NCBI GenBank assembly: GCA_036741355.1
Contig: DAINSK010000033.1
Location: 1-38,334, forward strand
Direction: 5' to 3'
Source of the DNA: JBBRGK01 sp036741355
Lineage (GTDB): Bacteria > Chloroflexota > Dehalococcoidia > CAUJGQ01
Length of the DNA stretch: 38,334 nucleotides
Every line of letters begins with the position of its first letter. Within the stretch, counting starts at the first letter, position 1. The notes beneath the pieces were generated by a model that ran no database searches, had not been told where the DNA came from, and saw only the letters and a list, made by a program, of their open reading frames with translations. Positions 1 through 7,435 of the stretch are shown piece after piece. Made by a program: the position numbers and the translations under genes.

Positions 1-736
1 CGGTATAGATGACTTCATAGATTCGGCCCGGCTCGAAACCGCCCTCCAGCCAGACATCGTTCGCGCTTGGGCGCCGCCCGGATCCGTCTACCGCGGCGAA
101 GGCCCAGCGTTCGCGAGGGATCGAGCGCGGTTCGCCGTCCGGCGAGTCCCGCACCACCAGTTCCGCGTCGGCCTGGTCGTCTTCGATGGGCGGGTAGCAC
201 CTGTGGTCGGGCCGCACGAGCGGCAGGCTGGCAACCGCACGATCCGGGATCAGAGTCATTCGAACGGGACCGGTTATCGGCAGGCCGCCATGGGTGGCGA
301 CCGGTGCATCCAGGAGCATCCGTCCGAGGCCGGGCTGCAGATCGACCTGCCAGCCCACGGCTGCCAGCGTCACGCCGCGGCGCATCAGGAACCCGTTGCC
401 AAAGTCCTCCGCGGAGCCGGGATGATTATTGCGCGGAGCCGACTGCAGGCTGGCAAGCGCCGTCTTGTTGCCGCGGTTGACCACGTCGTAGAGCAGGACA
501 CCGTTTCCGCGGACCGGGTCCACGGGGCGCAGCAAGAACCAATCGGCGGAGCAGCGCACCATGCCATCCGCGCCTTGGGGAGCCAGGGCGAGGTCAACCA
601 CCGGCGCGTTCGCCGGGTCGGATGGGTCGACGGCGAACGTCGCCCGCCCACTCAGCATCTCGTACGAGCCGGCGTGGCCGAACGGTTGACCGCCCAGAAC
701 CGCTTCCCGTTGCGATACCTCGAGCAACTCCAACAT
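1..736 (-). CDS. alpha/beta hydrolase domain-containing protein (Abhydrolase_10-like), partial
   Basis: The gene starts at an ATG at 736 (complement) with a GGAGG ribosome site 6 bases upstream and runs off the left edge of the window, so only about 245 N-terminal residues are visible. The reading has family-like segments: GSYEMLSGRATFAVDP near residue 27, LLRPVDPVRGNGVLLYDVVNRGNK near residues 67-90, and FLMRRGVTLAAVGWQ about residue 117. I recognise these as the N-terminal beta-rich part of the large alpha/beta hydrolase domain proteins often annotated only as such (PF20091 type). The catalytic hydrolase domain would lie outside the window. No signal peptide is seen. Substrate is unknown. 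It is the last gene of a minus-strand run and follows the DUF385 gene after 24 bases, so the two may be cotranscribed. Confidence 0.75.
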   Translation of the reverse strand, partial: MLELLEVSQREAVLGGQPFGHAGSYEMLSGRATFAVDPSDPANAPVVDLALAPQGADGMVRCSADWFLLRPVDPVRGNGVLLYDVVNRGNKTALASLQSAPRNNHPGSAEDFGNGFLMRRGVTLAAVGWQVDLQPGLGRMLLDAPVATHGGLPITGPVRMTLIPDRAVASLPLVRPDHRCYPPIEDDQADAELVVRDSPDGEPRSIPRERWAFAAVDGSGRRPSANDVWLEGGFEPGRIYEVIYT

Positions 737-760
737 GATTCGCCTCCGTGAACGGGTACG

Positions 761-1195
761 CTAGCTTCGCTCGAGGATCACGACCGGAATGGCGCGCGTT
801 GTCTTGGTCTGGTACTCGTCGTACGCCGGCCAGACCTTGGTCATGATCCGCCAGAGGCGCGGCTTTTCGTCGGTCGTAGCCGGGCGCGCAATTGCGCGAA
901 AGCGGTCGGCGCCGACCTGCACCTGGACTTCCGGCTGAGCGACGAGGTTGCGATACCAGTCCGGATGCGTCGCCGCTCCGCCTTTTGAAGCCACGACGAG
1001 GAGTCGGTCGCCGTCGCGGCCGTAGATCAGCGGCGTGACGTACTGCTTCCCCGAGCGGCGTCCGGTCGTCGTGAGCAGCAGCGTCGGCACGCCGTTCCAG
1101 ATGTGCCCTTCCTCGCCGTTTGTCTCGACGTAGCGGCGGGCGTGCTCCGCCTGCCAACCAGCGGCCCGGGTACGCGGCTCGCTCTGCTCAGCCAT
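761..1195 (-). CDS. nitroreductase/deazaflavin (F420)-dependent oxidoreductase, DUF385 family
   Basis: A 144-residue protein, the usual length for the Ddn/DUF385 split-barrel family. The signature segment PTLLLTTTGRRSGKQYVTPL (about residues 37-56) is followed by DRLLVVASKGG, HPDWYRNLVAQPEV and a C-terminal WRIMTKVWPAYDEYQ stretch, all typical. Family members bind the deazaflavin cofactor F420 (some bind FMN or lipids) and reduce quinones, nitro compounds or other electrophiles in the cytoplasm or at the membrane surface. Cofactor and substrate here are inferred from the family only. The gene sits 24 bases before the hydrolase-domain gene on the same strand. About 150 bases without a gene separate it from the truncated RnfD copy downstream in coordinates. 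Confidence 0.85.
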   Translation of the reverse strand: MAEQSEPRTRAAGWQAEHARRYVETNGEEGHIWNGVPTLLLTTTGRRSGKQYVTPLIYGRDGDRLLVVASKGGAATHPDWYRNLVAQPEVQVQVGADRFRAIARPATTDEKPRLWRIMTKVWPAYDEYQTKTTRAIPVVILERS

Positions 1196-1349
1196 CTCAG
1201 GTGCTCCTAAGCGTGTTGTGTTACCGCGCTAGTCTTGCACGACAGACAACGGAGCCGCTACCGACTGCCGCTCAAGCCAGCAGCAGGTTCAAGCAGTGAC
1301 CCGTGCCGAACCGAGCCTATACAAGGACGGAACCGGCTCAACCATGCCT

Positions 1350-1950
1350 CGCAGTTGCGGGACTCTGGTCAGCCGGGTGCACGAACCGTGTCACGGCCGT
1401 CGAAGCGGCGCTGAATCTCCCGCCAGGCTCCGTACACGGCGTTTCCGATTAAGATGCCGACCAGCAGAAAATAAAGGCCGCGGGTCGCCATGTAGGTCAT
1501 GTAGCCGGCCGCCGCGACGATGATCCCAAACAGCACCTGGTCGTAGAACGGCACCGGCGTGGTGGGCGGGTCGGTGACCATGAACAGGCCGAAGAAGAGC
1601 GCCATCTGCACGAATGGGGTGCGAAACACGTCGCGCACGTAGTTCGCGTCGACGACGAACGCCGCCATCGTGAACAGCGCCACGTAGGTCGCGAGGAAGG
1701 CGATCGCCGCCGGCAGCTTGTTGGCGCGATCGGCCACCAGGTACCCGGCGACGATGAGCAACAGCACGGCCGGCCCCGGGAGGTCGGTCAGCGCCCCCCA
1801 CCAGCTTTGACCGGTGGCGAAGAGTGCGAACACCGTCAGCAGCCCAACCGCGGCCGGATTGAATGTGTGCGAACGGCCGAACCGCAGCAGGTGCTTGGCG
1901 TCGGTGGCGATCACGCCCGCGGCTGCCGAGATAAGCCACGGCTCCTGCGG
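1350..1950 (-). pseudogene. 5'-truncated copy of the RnfD/NqrB-like membrane protein gene
   Basis: This stretch reads in frame (stop at 1369) as the last ~194 residues of the RnfD-like protein encoded at 3594-4469, including the FNPAAVG and VTDPPTTPV motifs. It has lost the first ~97 codons and has no start codon of its own; the open frame continues beyond 1950 only as unrelated arginine-rich sequence. Compared base by base with 3575-4175 it is identical over 1529-1950 and has 13 substitutions over 1350-1528. Amino acid changes are few and conservative (for example FDGRD versus FDGRE), so the divergent part evolved as a working gene. The copy stops abruptly at 1950, next to the small four-cysteine gene. 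It is either a recent partial duplication/recombination product or an assembly join in a repeat. Confidence 0.85.
1350..1950. repeat. 601-bp direct repeat, copy A (partner 3575-4175)
   Basis: Aligned at a constant offset of 2225 bases with no gaps. The right 422 bases (1529-1950) show no difference to the partner; the left 179 bases show 13 substitutions. Beyond 1950 and before 1350 the two contexts are unrelated. Confidence 0.95.
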
Positions 1951-1963
1951 CAACCTACATTCG

Positions 1964-2242
1964 TCAGGGGATCGCTGCCGGTTCAGGCTGCAGTGCGATG
2001 ATTCCGCCAGCAGCACGTACCCGGTCCTCAAGGCTTTGCCACGTCTCCTCCAGCGCATCCAGCACCTGGTGGTCCAGCAGCCCGGCAAACGCTGCTGGCA
2101 TACACTCCGCCTCACCCTGGGGCGCAAAGCAGCCCTCGTGCACGATCGCCTGCGCGAGGCGAATTTGACGCAACGTCACGGCGAAGTGCCCTCCGCAGAC
2201 ATTGCAGGACAATTCGACCGCCACCGCATCGAGTATTTGCAT
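1964..2242 (-). CDS. small four-cysteine (zinc-ribbon-like) protein of unknown function
   Basis: About 92 residues from an ATG at 2242, chosen because AAGGGA lies 6 bases upstream; an in-frame ATG at 2275 would add 11 residues but has no clear ribosome site. Four cysteines are visible: a CNVCGG pair at residues 13 and 16, HEGC at 38 and EAEC at 47, a layout that suits one structural metal site. The second half is predicted helical (LLDHQVLDALEETWQSLEDR). I have a memory of similar unnamed proteins but no function. It lies 54 bases downstream of the cupin gene on the same strand and ends 13 bases before the truncated RnfD copy. No catalytic role can be assigned. Confidence 0.6.
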   Translation of the reverse strand: MQILDAVAVELSCNVCGGHFAVTLRQIRLAQAIVHEGCFAPQGEAECMPAAFAGLLDHQVLDALEETWQSLEDRVRAAGGIIALQPEPAAIP

Positions 2243-2296
2243 CACTGTTCCCTTATGCTTCCATATCGCCGGCACGCAGCGGCTCGGTACTGCAAG

Positions 2297-2716
2297 TTAG
2301 CCGGCGGGCCAGGCGATAGTTAGAACAAACGCGCTCTCCGTCAGTGCTTCCACGTCGTGGGGCATGTTCCGCTCGAGCGCCAGCAACTGCCCCGGTTTCA
2401 ATTCGACGGTGTCATCGGGCAGTTGGAGGCGGAGGTGGCCGCTGACCACCTGAATTACTGTCCGGCCCGCTGCCTGGTGCTGCTTCAGCGCCGCTCCTGC
2501 TTTCAGCGCTGTCAAGACGACGCGTAAGTCAGGCTCCTTGACCAACGTCTTGCTGTTGCGGTCGCCATGCAACCAGCTCGATTCCTGGTGCAGCAGCGCC
2601 ACTTCCGCGGCGAGGTCGTAGCCGAGCACCGGGGCCGCAACGCGCTGTGCGGGCCGCTCAGGGCTGCCGGTCGTGTGGCCGGCCGGATGAGGGTTGGAGG
2701 GTGGTTGTGCAGGCAT
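2297..2716 (-). CDS. cupin domain protein
   Basis: A 139-residue protein made of one small cupin barrel after a proline-rich N-terminus. Residues 68-139 carry VVLTALKAGAALKQHQAAGR, a single HQ-H pair in cupin motif 1, a glycine-rich turn VVSGHLRLQLPDDTVELKPGQ, and NMPHDVEAL as the motif 2 histidine. This suits a cytoplasmic metal-binding or sensor-type cupin rather than a large dioxygenase. The ATG at 2716 is preceded by an AGGAAC ribosome site. It sits between the DUF6448 gene (50 bases) and the small four-cysteine gene (54 bases), so the three are probably cotranscribed. Ligand and reaction are unknown. Confidence 0.75.
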   Translation of the reverse strand: MPAQPPSNPHPAGHTTGSPERPAQRVAAPVLGYDLAAEVALLHQESSWLHGDRNSKTLVKEPDLRVVLTALKAGAALKQHQAAGRTVIQVVSGHLRLQLPDDTVELKPGQLLALERNMPHDVEALTESAFVLTIAWPAG

Positions 2717-2766
2717 CGTCTGTTCCTTTCCTTCTGGGTCTCACCTGCCTCTAGCGAGTGCCAGGC

Positions 2767-3300
2767 TCATTCCATGCGCTGATGGGCGCCGTGGTCCGGC
2801 CCGGTTTTCGCGAACTGGTAGAGCGCATTGGCATACACTTGCAGCCCTAACATCGCCTCGACGTACTCCCGCGCTGCGGCCACGCTGCGTTCGGCTGCCG
2901 GTTTGAGCGCCATCGCCGCGTTGAAGCGCTTTCGCACTTCGGTGTGCACCGTGTCCGCCAGGAAGATGAGGAGCTCGTCCACAGAGCCGGTCGTCAGCGC
3001 CAGTTCAGCGACCGGGATCACCGGCCCGTGGTCGAGCCCAGCCGGCTTGAGGCCGGTATACGGCGCCCGCTCGCCCGCGCGATGGACGCGGACCACCGTC
3101 TCGAAGAGGTACCGGTCAGCCACGGCTTGAGCGGCCGGACCTAGCCGGCGCGCTTGCGTTACCTCGGTGAACACATGCCGTACCTCCGCCTCTCCCTCCT
3201 CGTGCACGTACGGCAGCAGCGCCTCGACGTCGCCCGTCTCAAGCGCTTTCACTGCAGCACGGACGACCGGTCCATCCATGGCATCGCAATGGGGGGGCAT
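2767..3300 (-). CDS. DUF6448 family protein
   Basis: A 177-residue, largely helical, soluble protein that begins MPPHCDAMDGPVV, the conserved opening of DUF6448. Further family-like parts are GDVEALLPYVHEEGEAEVRHVF near residue 23 and PYTGLKPAGLDHGPVIPVAE near residue 80. The histidines and acidic residues in HCD, YVHEEGEAE and LDHGP could bind a metal, but that is a guess. AAGGAG lies 7 bases upstream of the ATG at 3300. It is the first gene of a short minus-strand run with the cupin and four-cysteine genes. The upstream spacer has a TTGACA-like box at 3337-3342 (complement) without a well-spaced -10 partner. Biochemical function is unknown. Confidence 0.75.
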   Translation of the reverse strand: MPPHCDAMDGPVVRAAVKALETGDVEALLPYVHEEGEAEVRHVFTEVTQARRLGPAAQAVADRYLFETVVRVHRAGERAPYTGLKPAGLDHGPVIPVAELALTTGSVDELLIFLADTVHTEVRKRFNAAMALKPAAERSVAAAREYVEAMLGLQVYANALYQFAKTGPDHGAHQRME

Positions 3301-3574
3301 TATCAGCTCCTTAGCACCATAGATGGCCTCCTTCGTGTCAATTTATAATGACCACTGCCACCGGGTAGGTCTGTCGGGTAAAGCAGGACACCCGGCTCCC
3401 GAGAGGTTGGAAAATCATCGCTGCCCGATGACGTGAGAAGGCGGTATCCCGCACGGATCCGGCTGGTCGTTGGTTTTCAGGAGCATCGCCGGATCGAGGC
3501 GCTGGTCCAGGCTACTCTCGCATGTCAACAGTGGCTTCCTGCGCCCGGCCACGCACTGGATCAGCTGGAGCGCT

Positions 3575-4175
3575 CGCACTTGCGGGACTCAGGTCAGCCG
3601 GGGGCACGAACCGTCTCACGGCCGTCGAAGCGGCGCTGAATCTGCCGCCAGACGGCGTACACGGCGTTTCCGATTAAGATGCCCACCAGTAGAAAATAAA
3701 GGCCGCGGGTCGCCATGTAGGTCATGTAGCTGGCCGCCGCGACGATAATCCCGAACAGCACCTGGTCGTAGAACGGCACCGGCGTGGTGGGCGGGTCGGT
3801 GACCATGAACAGGCCGAAGAAGAGCGCCATCTGCACGAATGGGGTGCGAAACACGTCGCGCACGTAGTTCGCGTCGACGACGAACGCCGCCATCGTGAAC
3901 AGCGCCACGTAGGTCGCGAGGAAGGCGATCGCCGCCGGCAGCTTGTTGGCGCGATCGGCCACCAGGTACCCGGCGACGATGAGCAACAGCACGGCCGGCC
4001 CCGGGAGGTCGGTCAGCGCCCCCCACCAGCTTTGACCGGTGGCGAAGAGTGCGAACACCGTCAGCAGCCCAACCGCGGCCGGATTGAATGTGTGCGAACG
4101 GCCGAACCGCAGCAGGTGCTTGGCGTCGGTGGCGATCACGCCCGCGGCTGCCGAGATAAGCCACGGCTCCTGCGG
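3575..4175. repeat. 601-bp direct repeat, copy B (inside the intact RnfD-like gene)
   Basis: Partner of 1350-1950. It covers the last two thirds of the intact RnfD-like gene and about 19 bases past its stop codon. Confidence 0.95.
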
Positions 4176-4469
4176 GCTCATGATGAGGCCGACGATCAGG
4201 CCGGTGAGCGCGGCGCTGCTGGGGAAACGCCATTCGTTTTGTCCGAAGCGGACGATCAGGACCTCCATGAGCGTCGCGCCGGCCACGGCGGCAGCAACAG
4301 TAACAAGCACGTCATGAACGTGGACGCCGGGTGCCGCCACGGTACCGAGGAGGACCAGCGCGACCAGGAGGTAGCCCTTGGGCGAGCGCAGAAAGCGCCG
4401 CAGCTTGCGCAGCGGCGTCGGGAGAGTTGCCGCCTGACGATCGGTCACAGGCATCATTGCCGCGGTCAT
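3594..4469 (-). CDS. RnfD/NqrB-like integral membrane protein
   Basis: A 291-residue polytopic membrane protein with about eight to ten hydrophobic helices. RnfD/NqrB family signatures are visible: SSAALTGLIVGLIMSP (about residues 84-99), HTFNPAAVGLL (126-136) and FMVTDPPTTP (221-230). In Rnf and Na-NQR complexes this subunit conducts ions and often carries a covalent FMN on a threonine of an SGAT-type motif; no such motif is seen here, so it may lack its own FMN. The start overlaps the ApbE stop by four bases (ATGA type), indicating translational coupling. It is the last gene of the FMN-binding/ApbE/RnfD-like operon. No other Rnf subunits (A, B, C, E) are nearby, so it is probably part of a reduced flavin-based membrane redox module. 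Confidence 0.8.
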   Translation of the reverse strand: MTAAMMPVTDRQAATLPTPLRKLRRFLRSPKGYLLVALVLLGTVAAPGVHVHDVLVTVAAAVAGATLMEVLIVRFGQNEWRFPSSAALTGLIVGLIMSPQEPWLISAAAGVIATDAKHLLRFGRSHTFNPAAVGLLTVFALFATGQSWWGALTDLPGPAVLLLIVAGYLVADRANKLPAAIAFLATYVALFTMAAFVVDANYVRDVFRTPFVQMALFFGLFMVTDPPTTPVPFYDQVLFGIIVAAASYMTYMATRGLYFLLVGILIGNAVYAVWRQIQRRFDGRETVRAPG

Positions 4470-5413
4470 ATAAAGCGATCCTCGAACCCGGCTGTCGTGA
4501 ACACCCGCCCGGCGCTCGATACGAGCAGACCGTCGACCCCTTGCTCCGTCAACAGGCGCATGCCCTTGTCGGGCCCGAGAACATATGCGGCCGTGGCGAG
4601 CGCATCGGCCACAATCGCGGTTGGAGCCAGTACCGTCGCTCCGGCGACGTCTTTTGGCGATCGGCGTGTGCGCGGATCCAGCAGGTGGTGTTCGCCCGCT
4701 TCGCCGGCGGGACGTTCAGAGCCGCCGGACGTGCACACGGCTCCGTTCAGCACCGCAACCGTGCCGAGCAAGGCGTCGCCGGCGCGCGGGTCGCGGATGC
4801 CGATTCGCCACGGCGCCGCATCGCGATCGGCACCACCGGCGTAGAGGTCGCCGCCGGCTTCGACAGCGTAGCGCTCGAACGTGGCCAGTTCGCGGGCGGC
4901 CAGGTCGATCGCCAGCCCCTTGGCAACGGCGCCGAGGTCCAACAGCAGCGGCTTTCTCAGCAGCACCGTCCCGGACGAGCGGTCTATACGCACATCAAGA
5001 TAGCTCGCCGGTTCCGCCGCCGGAGTCACGGCTACCGCGCCGTGCCGGCCGGAGACGTAGTTCCGGTCGAAGCCCCGCAGTTGTTGAACGGCGCCAATCG
5101 TCGGATCGAAGGCGCCGTCTGTCAGCCTCGCCACGTCCAGCGCGAAGGCCAGGGCCTCCAGCAGGACCGGGCTGACGGAGACGGAGACTCCGGCGCGCGT
5201 CGCTAACCCGCCAAGCTCGCTGCGATCGTCGAAGCGGCTACAAGCGGCCTCGACAACCGGGAACCAGTGGAACGCCCTATCGAGCGCCGCCCGTGCGGCT
5301 TCGGCAGGCTGCGCCGTATCGACCCGAAGCGTCACCAGCGTGTCCATCGCCACGTCGGCGTGGGTGTGGACCGCCAAAGCGGGGCTCGCGGACTGCTTCT
5401 GCGTCGAGGTCAT
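4466..5413 (-). CDS. apbE: FAD:protein FMN transferase (ApbE family)
   Basis: A 315-residue protein of usual ApbE size. Motifs in order: CSRFDDRSEL (58-67), LTDGAFDPTIG (98-108), LDLGAVAKGLAID (158-170), VEAGGDLYAGG (184-194), HHLLDPRT (242-249) and ADALATAAYVLG (269-280), the last holding the Mg-binding Asp and neighbouring Thr/Ala. The enzyme attaches FMN from FAD to a threonine of a partner protein through a phosphoester. The obvious partner is the FMN-binding protein encoded 22 bases upstream, which has an SGAT site. There is no clear signal peptide or lipobox at the N-terminus, although most ApbE proteins act outside the membrane; export may use an unusual leader or the start may lie elsewhere. 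It overlaps the RnfD-like gene by four bases. Confidence 0.92.
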   Translation of the reverse strand: MTSTQKQSASPALAVHTHADVAMDTLVTLRVDTAQPAEAARAALDRAFHWFPVVEAACSRFDDRSELGGLATRAGVSVSVSPVLLEALAFALDVARLTDGAFDPTIGAVQQLRGFDRNYVSGRHGAVAVTPAAEPASYLDVRIDRSSGTVLLRKPLLLDLGAVAKGLAIDLAARELATFERYAVEAGGDLYAGGADRDAAPWRIGIRDPRAGDALLGTVAVLNGAVCTSGGSERPAGEAGEHHLLDPRTRRSPKDVAGATVLAPTAIVADALATAAYVLGPDKGMRLLTEQGVDGLLVSSAGRVFTTAGFEDRFI

Positions 5414-5435
5414 GTCTGGTTCCCGATCTGCCTTA

Positions 5436-6065
5436 TTACCCCGCGGGCGCGGCCGCGGCGGGCGCCGTCGCTCGCGCCTGGTTCAGGGCATTCGCCACCG
5501 CCTGGCGGAATGCGATCGAGCTGTCGGTTGCACCGCTGACGTAGTCGATCTGTGCGCTCTGCCGGTCGACGACCTGACCGGGCAGCCTGGAGATGCGCGA
5601 GGTCGGGTAGTAGGTCGTCGCACGCGTAATCTGGACGGTGGCGATCTTGGCGTCCTGCACGGTGAGCGACACAGTGACGTCCCCGCGCCGGCTGGTACCC
5701 GAGCCGGTGAACGTGCCGTCACGGTAGGTCGCGGCCGTGCCGGCTGCGCCGTTTGCAGCGCTGCCCGACGTGTTGCCCGCGCTGTTGCTTGCGGACCGCT
5801 GCGGCGAAGACGGTGCCGCCGCCGCGGGCGCAGTGGCGATGGACCGCGCGATCGCGGTCGCTGCCGGCGCGTTCACGCTGCTCGACGCGTTTGAGGTACT
5901 TGCCGGGGGTCGCGCCAGCGCCCCGGCGGCGGTGGGTGCCGCGGTTGCGATCGAAGCAGTCGCCTGGCCGGAAGACGATTGGGTCTGGGCGTAGCCCACG
6001 GCATAGATGCCGACGATCGCCGCCGAGCCGATTGCGATGAGGTTCGGGTTAAGTTTTCGCGCCAT
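5436..6065 (-). CDS. membrane-anchored FMN-binding domain protein
   Basis: A 209-residue protein. Residues 8-26 form one uncleaved-looking hydrophobic anchor, then comes a long Ala/Ser/Thr/Pro-rich linker (27-113), then one FMN-binding domain (114-196) with YRDGTFTGSGTSRRGDVTVS and the attachment motif DYVSGATDSS, whose Thr180 should receive the phosphoester-linked FMN. This resembles the RnfG/NqrC-type and PplA-type FMN domains that carry electrons on the outer face of the membrane. It is the first gene of the operon with apbE and the RnfD-like gene. Upstream lies an A/T-rich patch with two copies of TCATTAGA. The electron donor and acceptor are not encoded nearby. Confidence 0.85.
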   Translation of the reverse strand: MARKLNPNLIAIGSAAIVGIYAVGYAQTQSSSGQATASIATAAPTAAGALARPPASTSNASSSVNAPAATAIARSIATAPAAAAPSSPQRSASNSAGNTSGSAANGAAGTAATYRDGTFTGSGTSRRGDVTVSLTVQDAKIATVQITRATTYYPTSRISRLPGQVVDRQSAQIDYVSGATDSSIAFRQAVANALNQARATAPAAAAPAG

Positions 6066-6154
6066 GAGGGCTCCGCTAGATTCCGGCCGTCGAAGCCGGA
6101 ACCGGGTTTACTATTGCAATCGTAAAGCGCGAGCCTGAGACAGATGTGAAGGAT

Positions 6155-6179
6155 TCATTAGAGTTATTCAATCATTAGA
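6155..6179. promoter_or_regulatory. paired TCATTAGA direct repeats upstream of the FMN operon
   Basis: TCATTAGA occurs at 6155-6162 and again at 6172-6179, 17 bases apart, inside an A/T-rich patch that stands out from the surrounding GC-rich DNA. It lies 90 bases upstream of the FMN-binding gene (minus strand) and 92 bases upstream of the MOSC gene (plus strand), so it could be a regulator site for either. No regulator is known; a chance repeat is possible. Confidence 0.3.
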
Positions 6180-6270
6180 TGAAACGACCTCGCCGGGTAT
6201 GAGCGTTGCGTCACCCCGTTTCATTGCCTGCCCGGTGCCTGGCTCGATTAGGCAGGTACACTGAAGTGAC

Positions 6271-6774
6271 ATGGAGGGACTGGTGGGCGGAGTGGTTGTC
6301 GGACTTTTCACTGCCGCGCTTCAAGGGGCGCCGATGGCCGGCCACGCGCGGGTCGACGTTGTGCCGGGCACCGGCATTCCGGGCGATCGTTACGCGACCG
6401 GTCGCGGGTACTGGAGCGATCCGCGCTGGCCCGACCAGGAGCTAACATTTATCGCGGCCGAGGTGGCAGAGAAGCTCGGTATTGACGCCGGACTGCTGCG
6501 TCGCAACGTGGTGACGCGGGACGTAGACCTAGATGCGTTGATTGGCGTCACGTTTCAACTGGGTAGCGCCGTTCTGCACGGCGTGCGTCGCTGCGATCCA
6601 TGTGTCTATCTGGATGGTCTCACCCGGCCCGGTATGTCCCGGAAACTTGGCAGGCGCGGAGGATTACGGGCGAGCGTTCTGGTCGCGGGTAGCATCAGCG
6701 TGGGGGACCGCCTGGTTATCGGTGCTCCCGGTGCAGCTTCCATCGAGCCGGCGTCGCGTCGATCAGAACGGTAA
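6271..6774 (+). CDS. MOSC domain-containing protein
   Basis: A 167-residue stand-alone MOSC domain. Characteristic segments are GTGIPGDRYATGRGYWSD (33-50), RRNVVTRDVDLDALIGV (77-93), a conserved cysteine pair RRCDPC (106-111) and GGLRASVLVAGSISVGD (130-146). MOSC domains, named after the C-terminus of molybdenum cofactor sulfurase, bind or transfer sulfur or a molybdenum cofactor; stand-alone members can act in detoxification of N-hydroxylated compounds. The exact role here is not known. The start at 6271 lacks a strong ribosome site, but no better in-frame start is visible. It is a single gene, convergent with hisI (19 bases between stops). Confidence 0.85.
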   Translation: MEGLVGGVVVGLFTAALQGAPMAGHARVDVVPGTGIPGDRYATGRGYWSDPRWPDQELTFIAAEVAEKLGIDAGLLRRNVVTRDVDLDALIGVTFQLGSAVLHGVRRCDPCVYLDGLTRPGMSRKLGRRGGLRASVLVAGSISVGDRLVIGAPGAASIEPASRRSER

Positions 6775-6793
6775 CCCCGGTGGCGACAGTCAG

Positions 6794-7216
6794 TCACGGA
6801 TCGAGATTTTCCAGCGTCCACGTATCGAGGTTAAGCCGTCGGTAAAAGCAATCCCGTGGTTCGCCATGCTGGTTCTTCGTGTGACAGATGCCGCCCCTCG
6901 CCGGCCTGACGCGGTACAGCAGGGAGTTCTGTTCGCAATTCACCCGCACTTCGACCAGGTCAAACGTCTCCCCCGACGTATTGCCCTTCTCCCAGAGCTC
7001 ATTCCGAGATGTGCTCCAGAACACAGCCGAGCGGGTCGCAACCGCAGCTTTGAGCGCGGTCGCGTTAACGTACGCGACGAGGATCACGTCGCCGGTGTCC
7101 ACGTTTTGCACGGCGCAAGGCAGCACGCCCGGCGTCTTCGCCACGCGAGCGAGCTTGTCAAAATCCGGGGTGAGCTCTTTGCCCTCTTCAAGCGCAATGG
7201 TGTCGATCAACGTCAT
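6794..7216 (-). CDS. hisI: phosphoribosyl-AMP cyclohydrolase
   Basis: A 140-residue single-domain HisI, the third step of histidine synthesis (opening of the purine ring of PR-AMP). Visible are GVLPCAVQNVDTGDVILVAYVN (family N-terminus), FWSTSRNELWEKGNTSGE (65-82), a variant metal loop VRVNCEQNS in place of the usual D-C-D-x-D, and the zinc cysteines in CHTKNQHGEPRDCFYRR. Two features mark a divergent subfamily: the Asp ligands are replaced by Asn/Glu/Asn, and the CHT...CFYR segment is several residues longer than in E. coli or archaeal HisI. No hisE domain is fused and no other his genes are nearby. The only purine-rich ribosome-site candidate (GGGAG) is one base before the ATG and abuts a hairpin. 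Confidence 0.85.
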   Translation of the reverse strand: MTLIDTIALEEGKELTPDFDKLARVAKTPGVLPCAVQNVDTGDVILVAYVNATALKAAVATRSAVFWSTSRNELWEKGNTSGETFDLVEVRVNCEQNSLLYRVRPARGGICHTKNQHGEPRDCFYRRLNLDTWTLENLDP

Positions 7217-7221
7217 GCTCC

Positions 7222-7240
7222 CGGCGTGGCATCCACGCCG
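7222..7240 (-). promoter_or_regulatory. 8-bp perfect hairpin directly upstream of hisI
   Basis: CGGCGTGG and CCACGCCG form an 8-bp GC-rich stem with a three-base loop, ending six bases before the hisI ATG at 7216. No T-run follows on either strand, so a classic terminator is unlikely. It could mask or position the ribosome at hisI, or stabilise the transcript. Function is inferred only from position. Confidence 0.35.
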
Positions 7241-7435
7241 TCCTGGTAAATTTTCCGATTCGTCTCGGTTCCCTCGTCGGACGAGCAGAGATTTGGCTTT
7301 TCGAGCCTGACTGTCGCCGGCGATTACTCGGAGCGTTAGCGCTGAAGTGCGGGAAGATGGACCTCGATCTCGTCAGTCCATGAGCCCGGTTGGGGGATCC
7401 TGCCTACTTCAGTCTTGCTTGCTTCAGGATACTAG

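Noticed and set aside
3301..3593. Plus-strand frame starting near 3433 (RRRYPARIRLVVGF...) in the gap before the RnfD-like gene
   Set aside because: It is short, runs into the antisense of the RnfD-like gene, has no ribosome site and no recognised relatives. The 293-base gap otherwise shows nothing clear.
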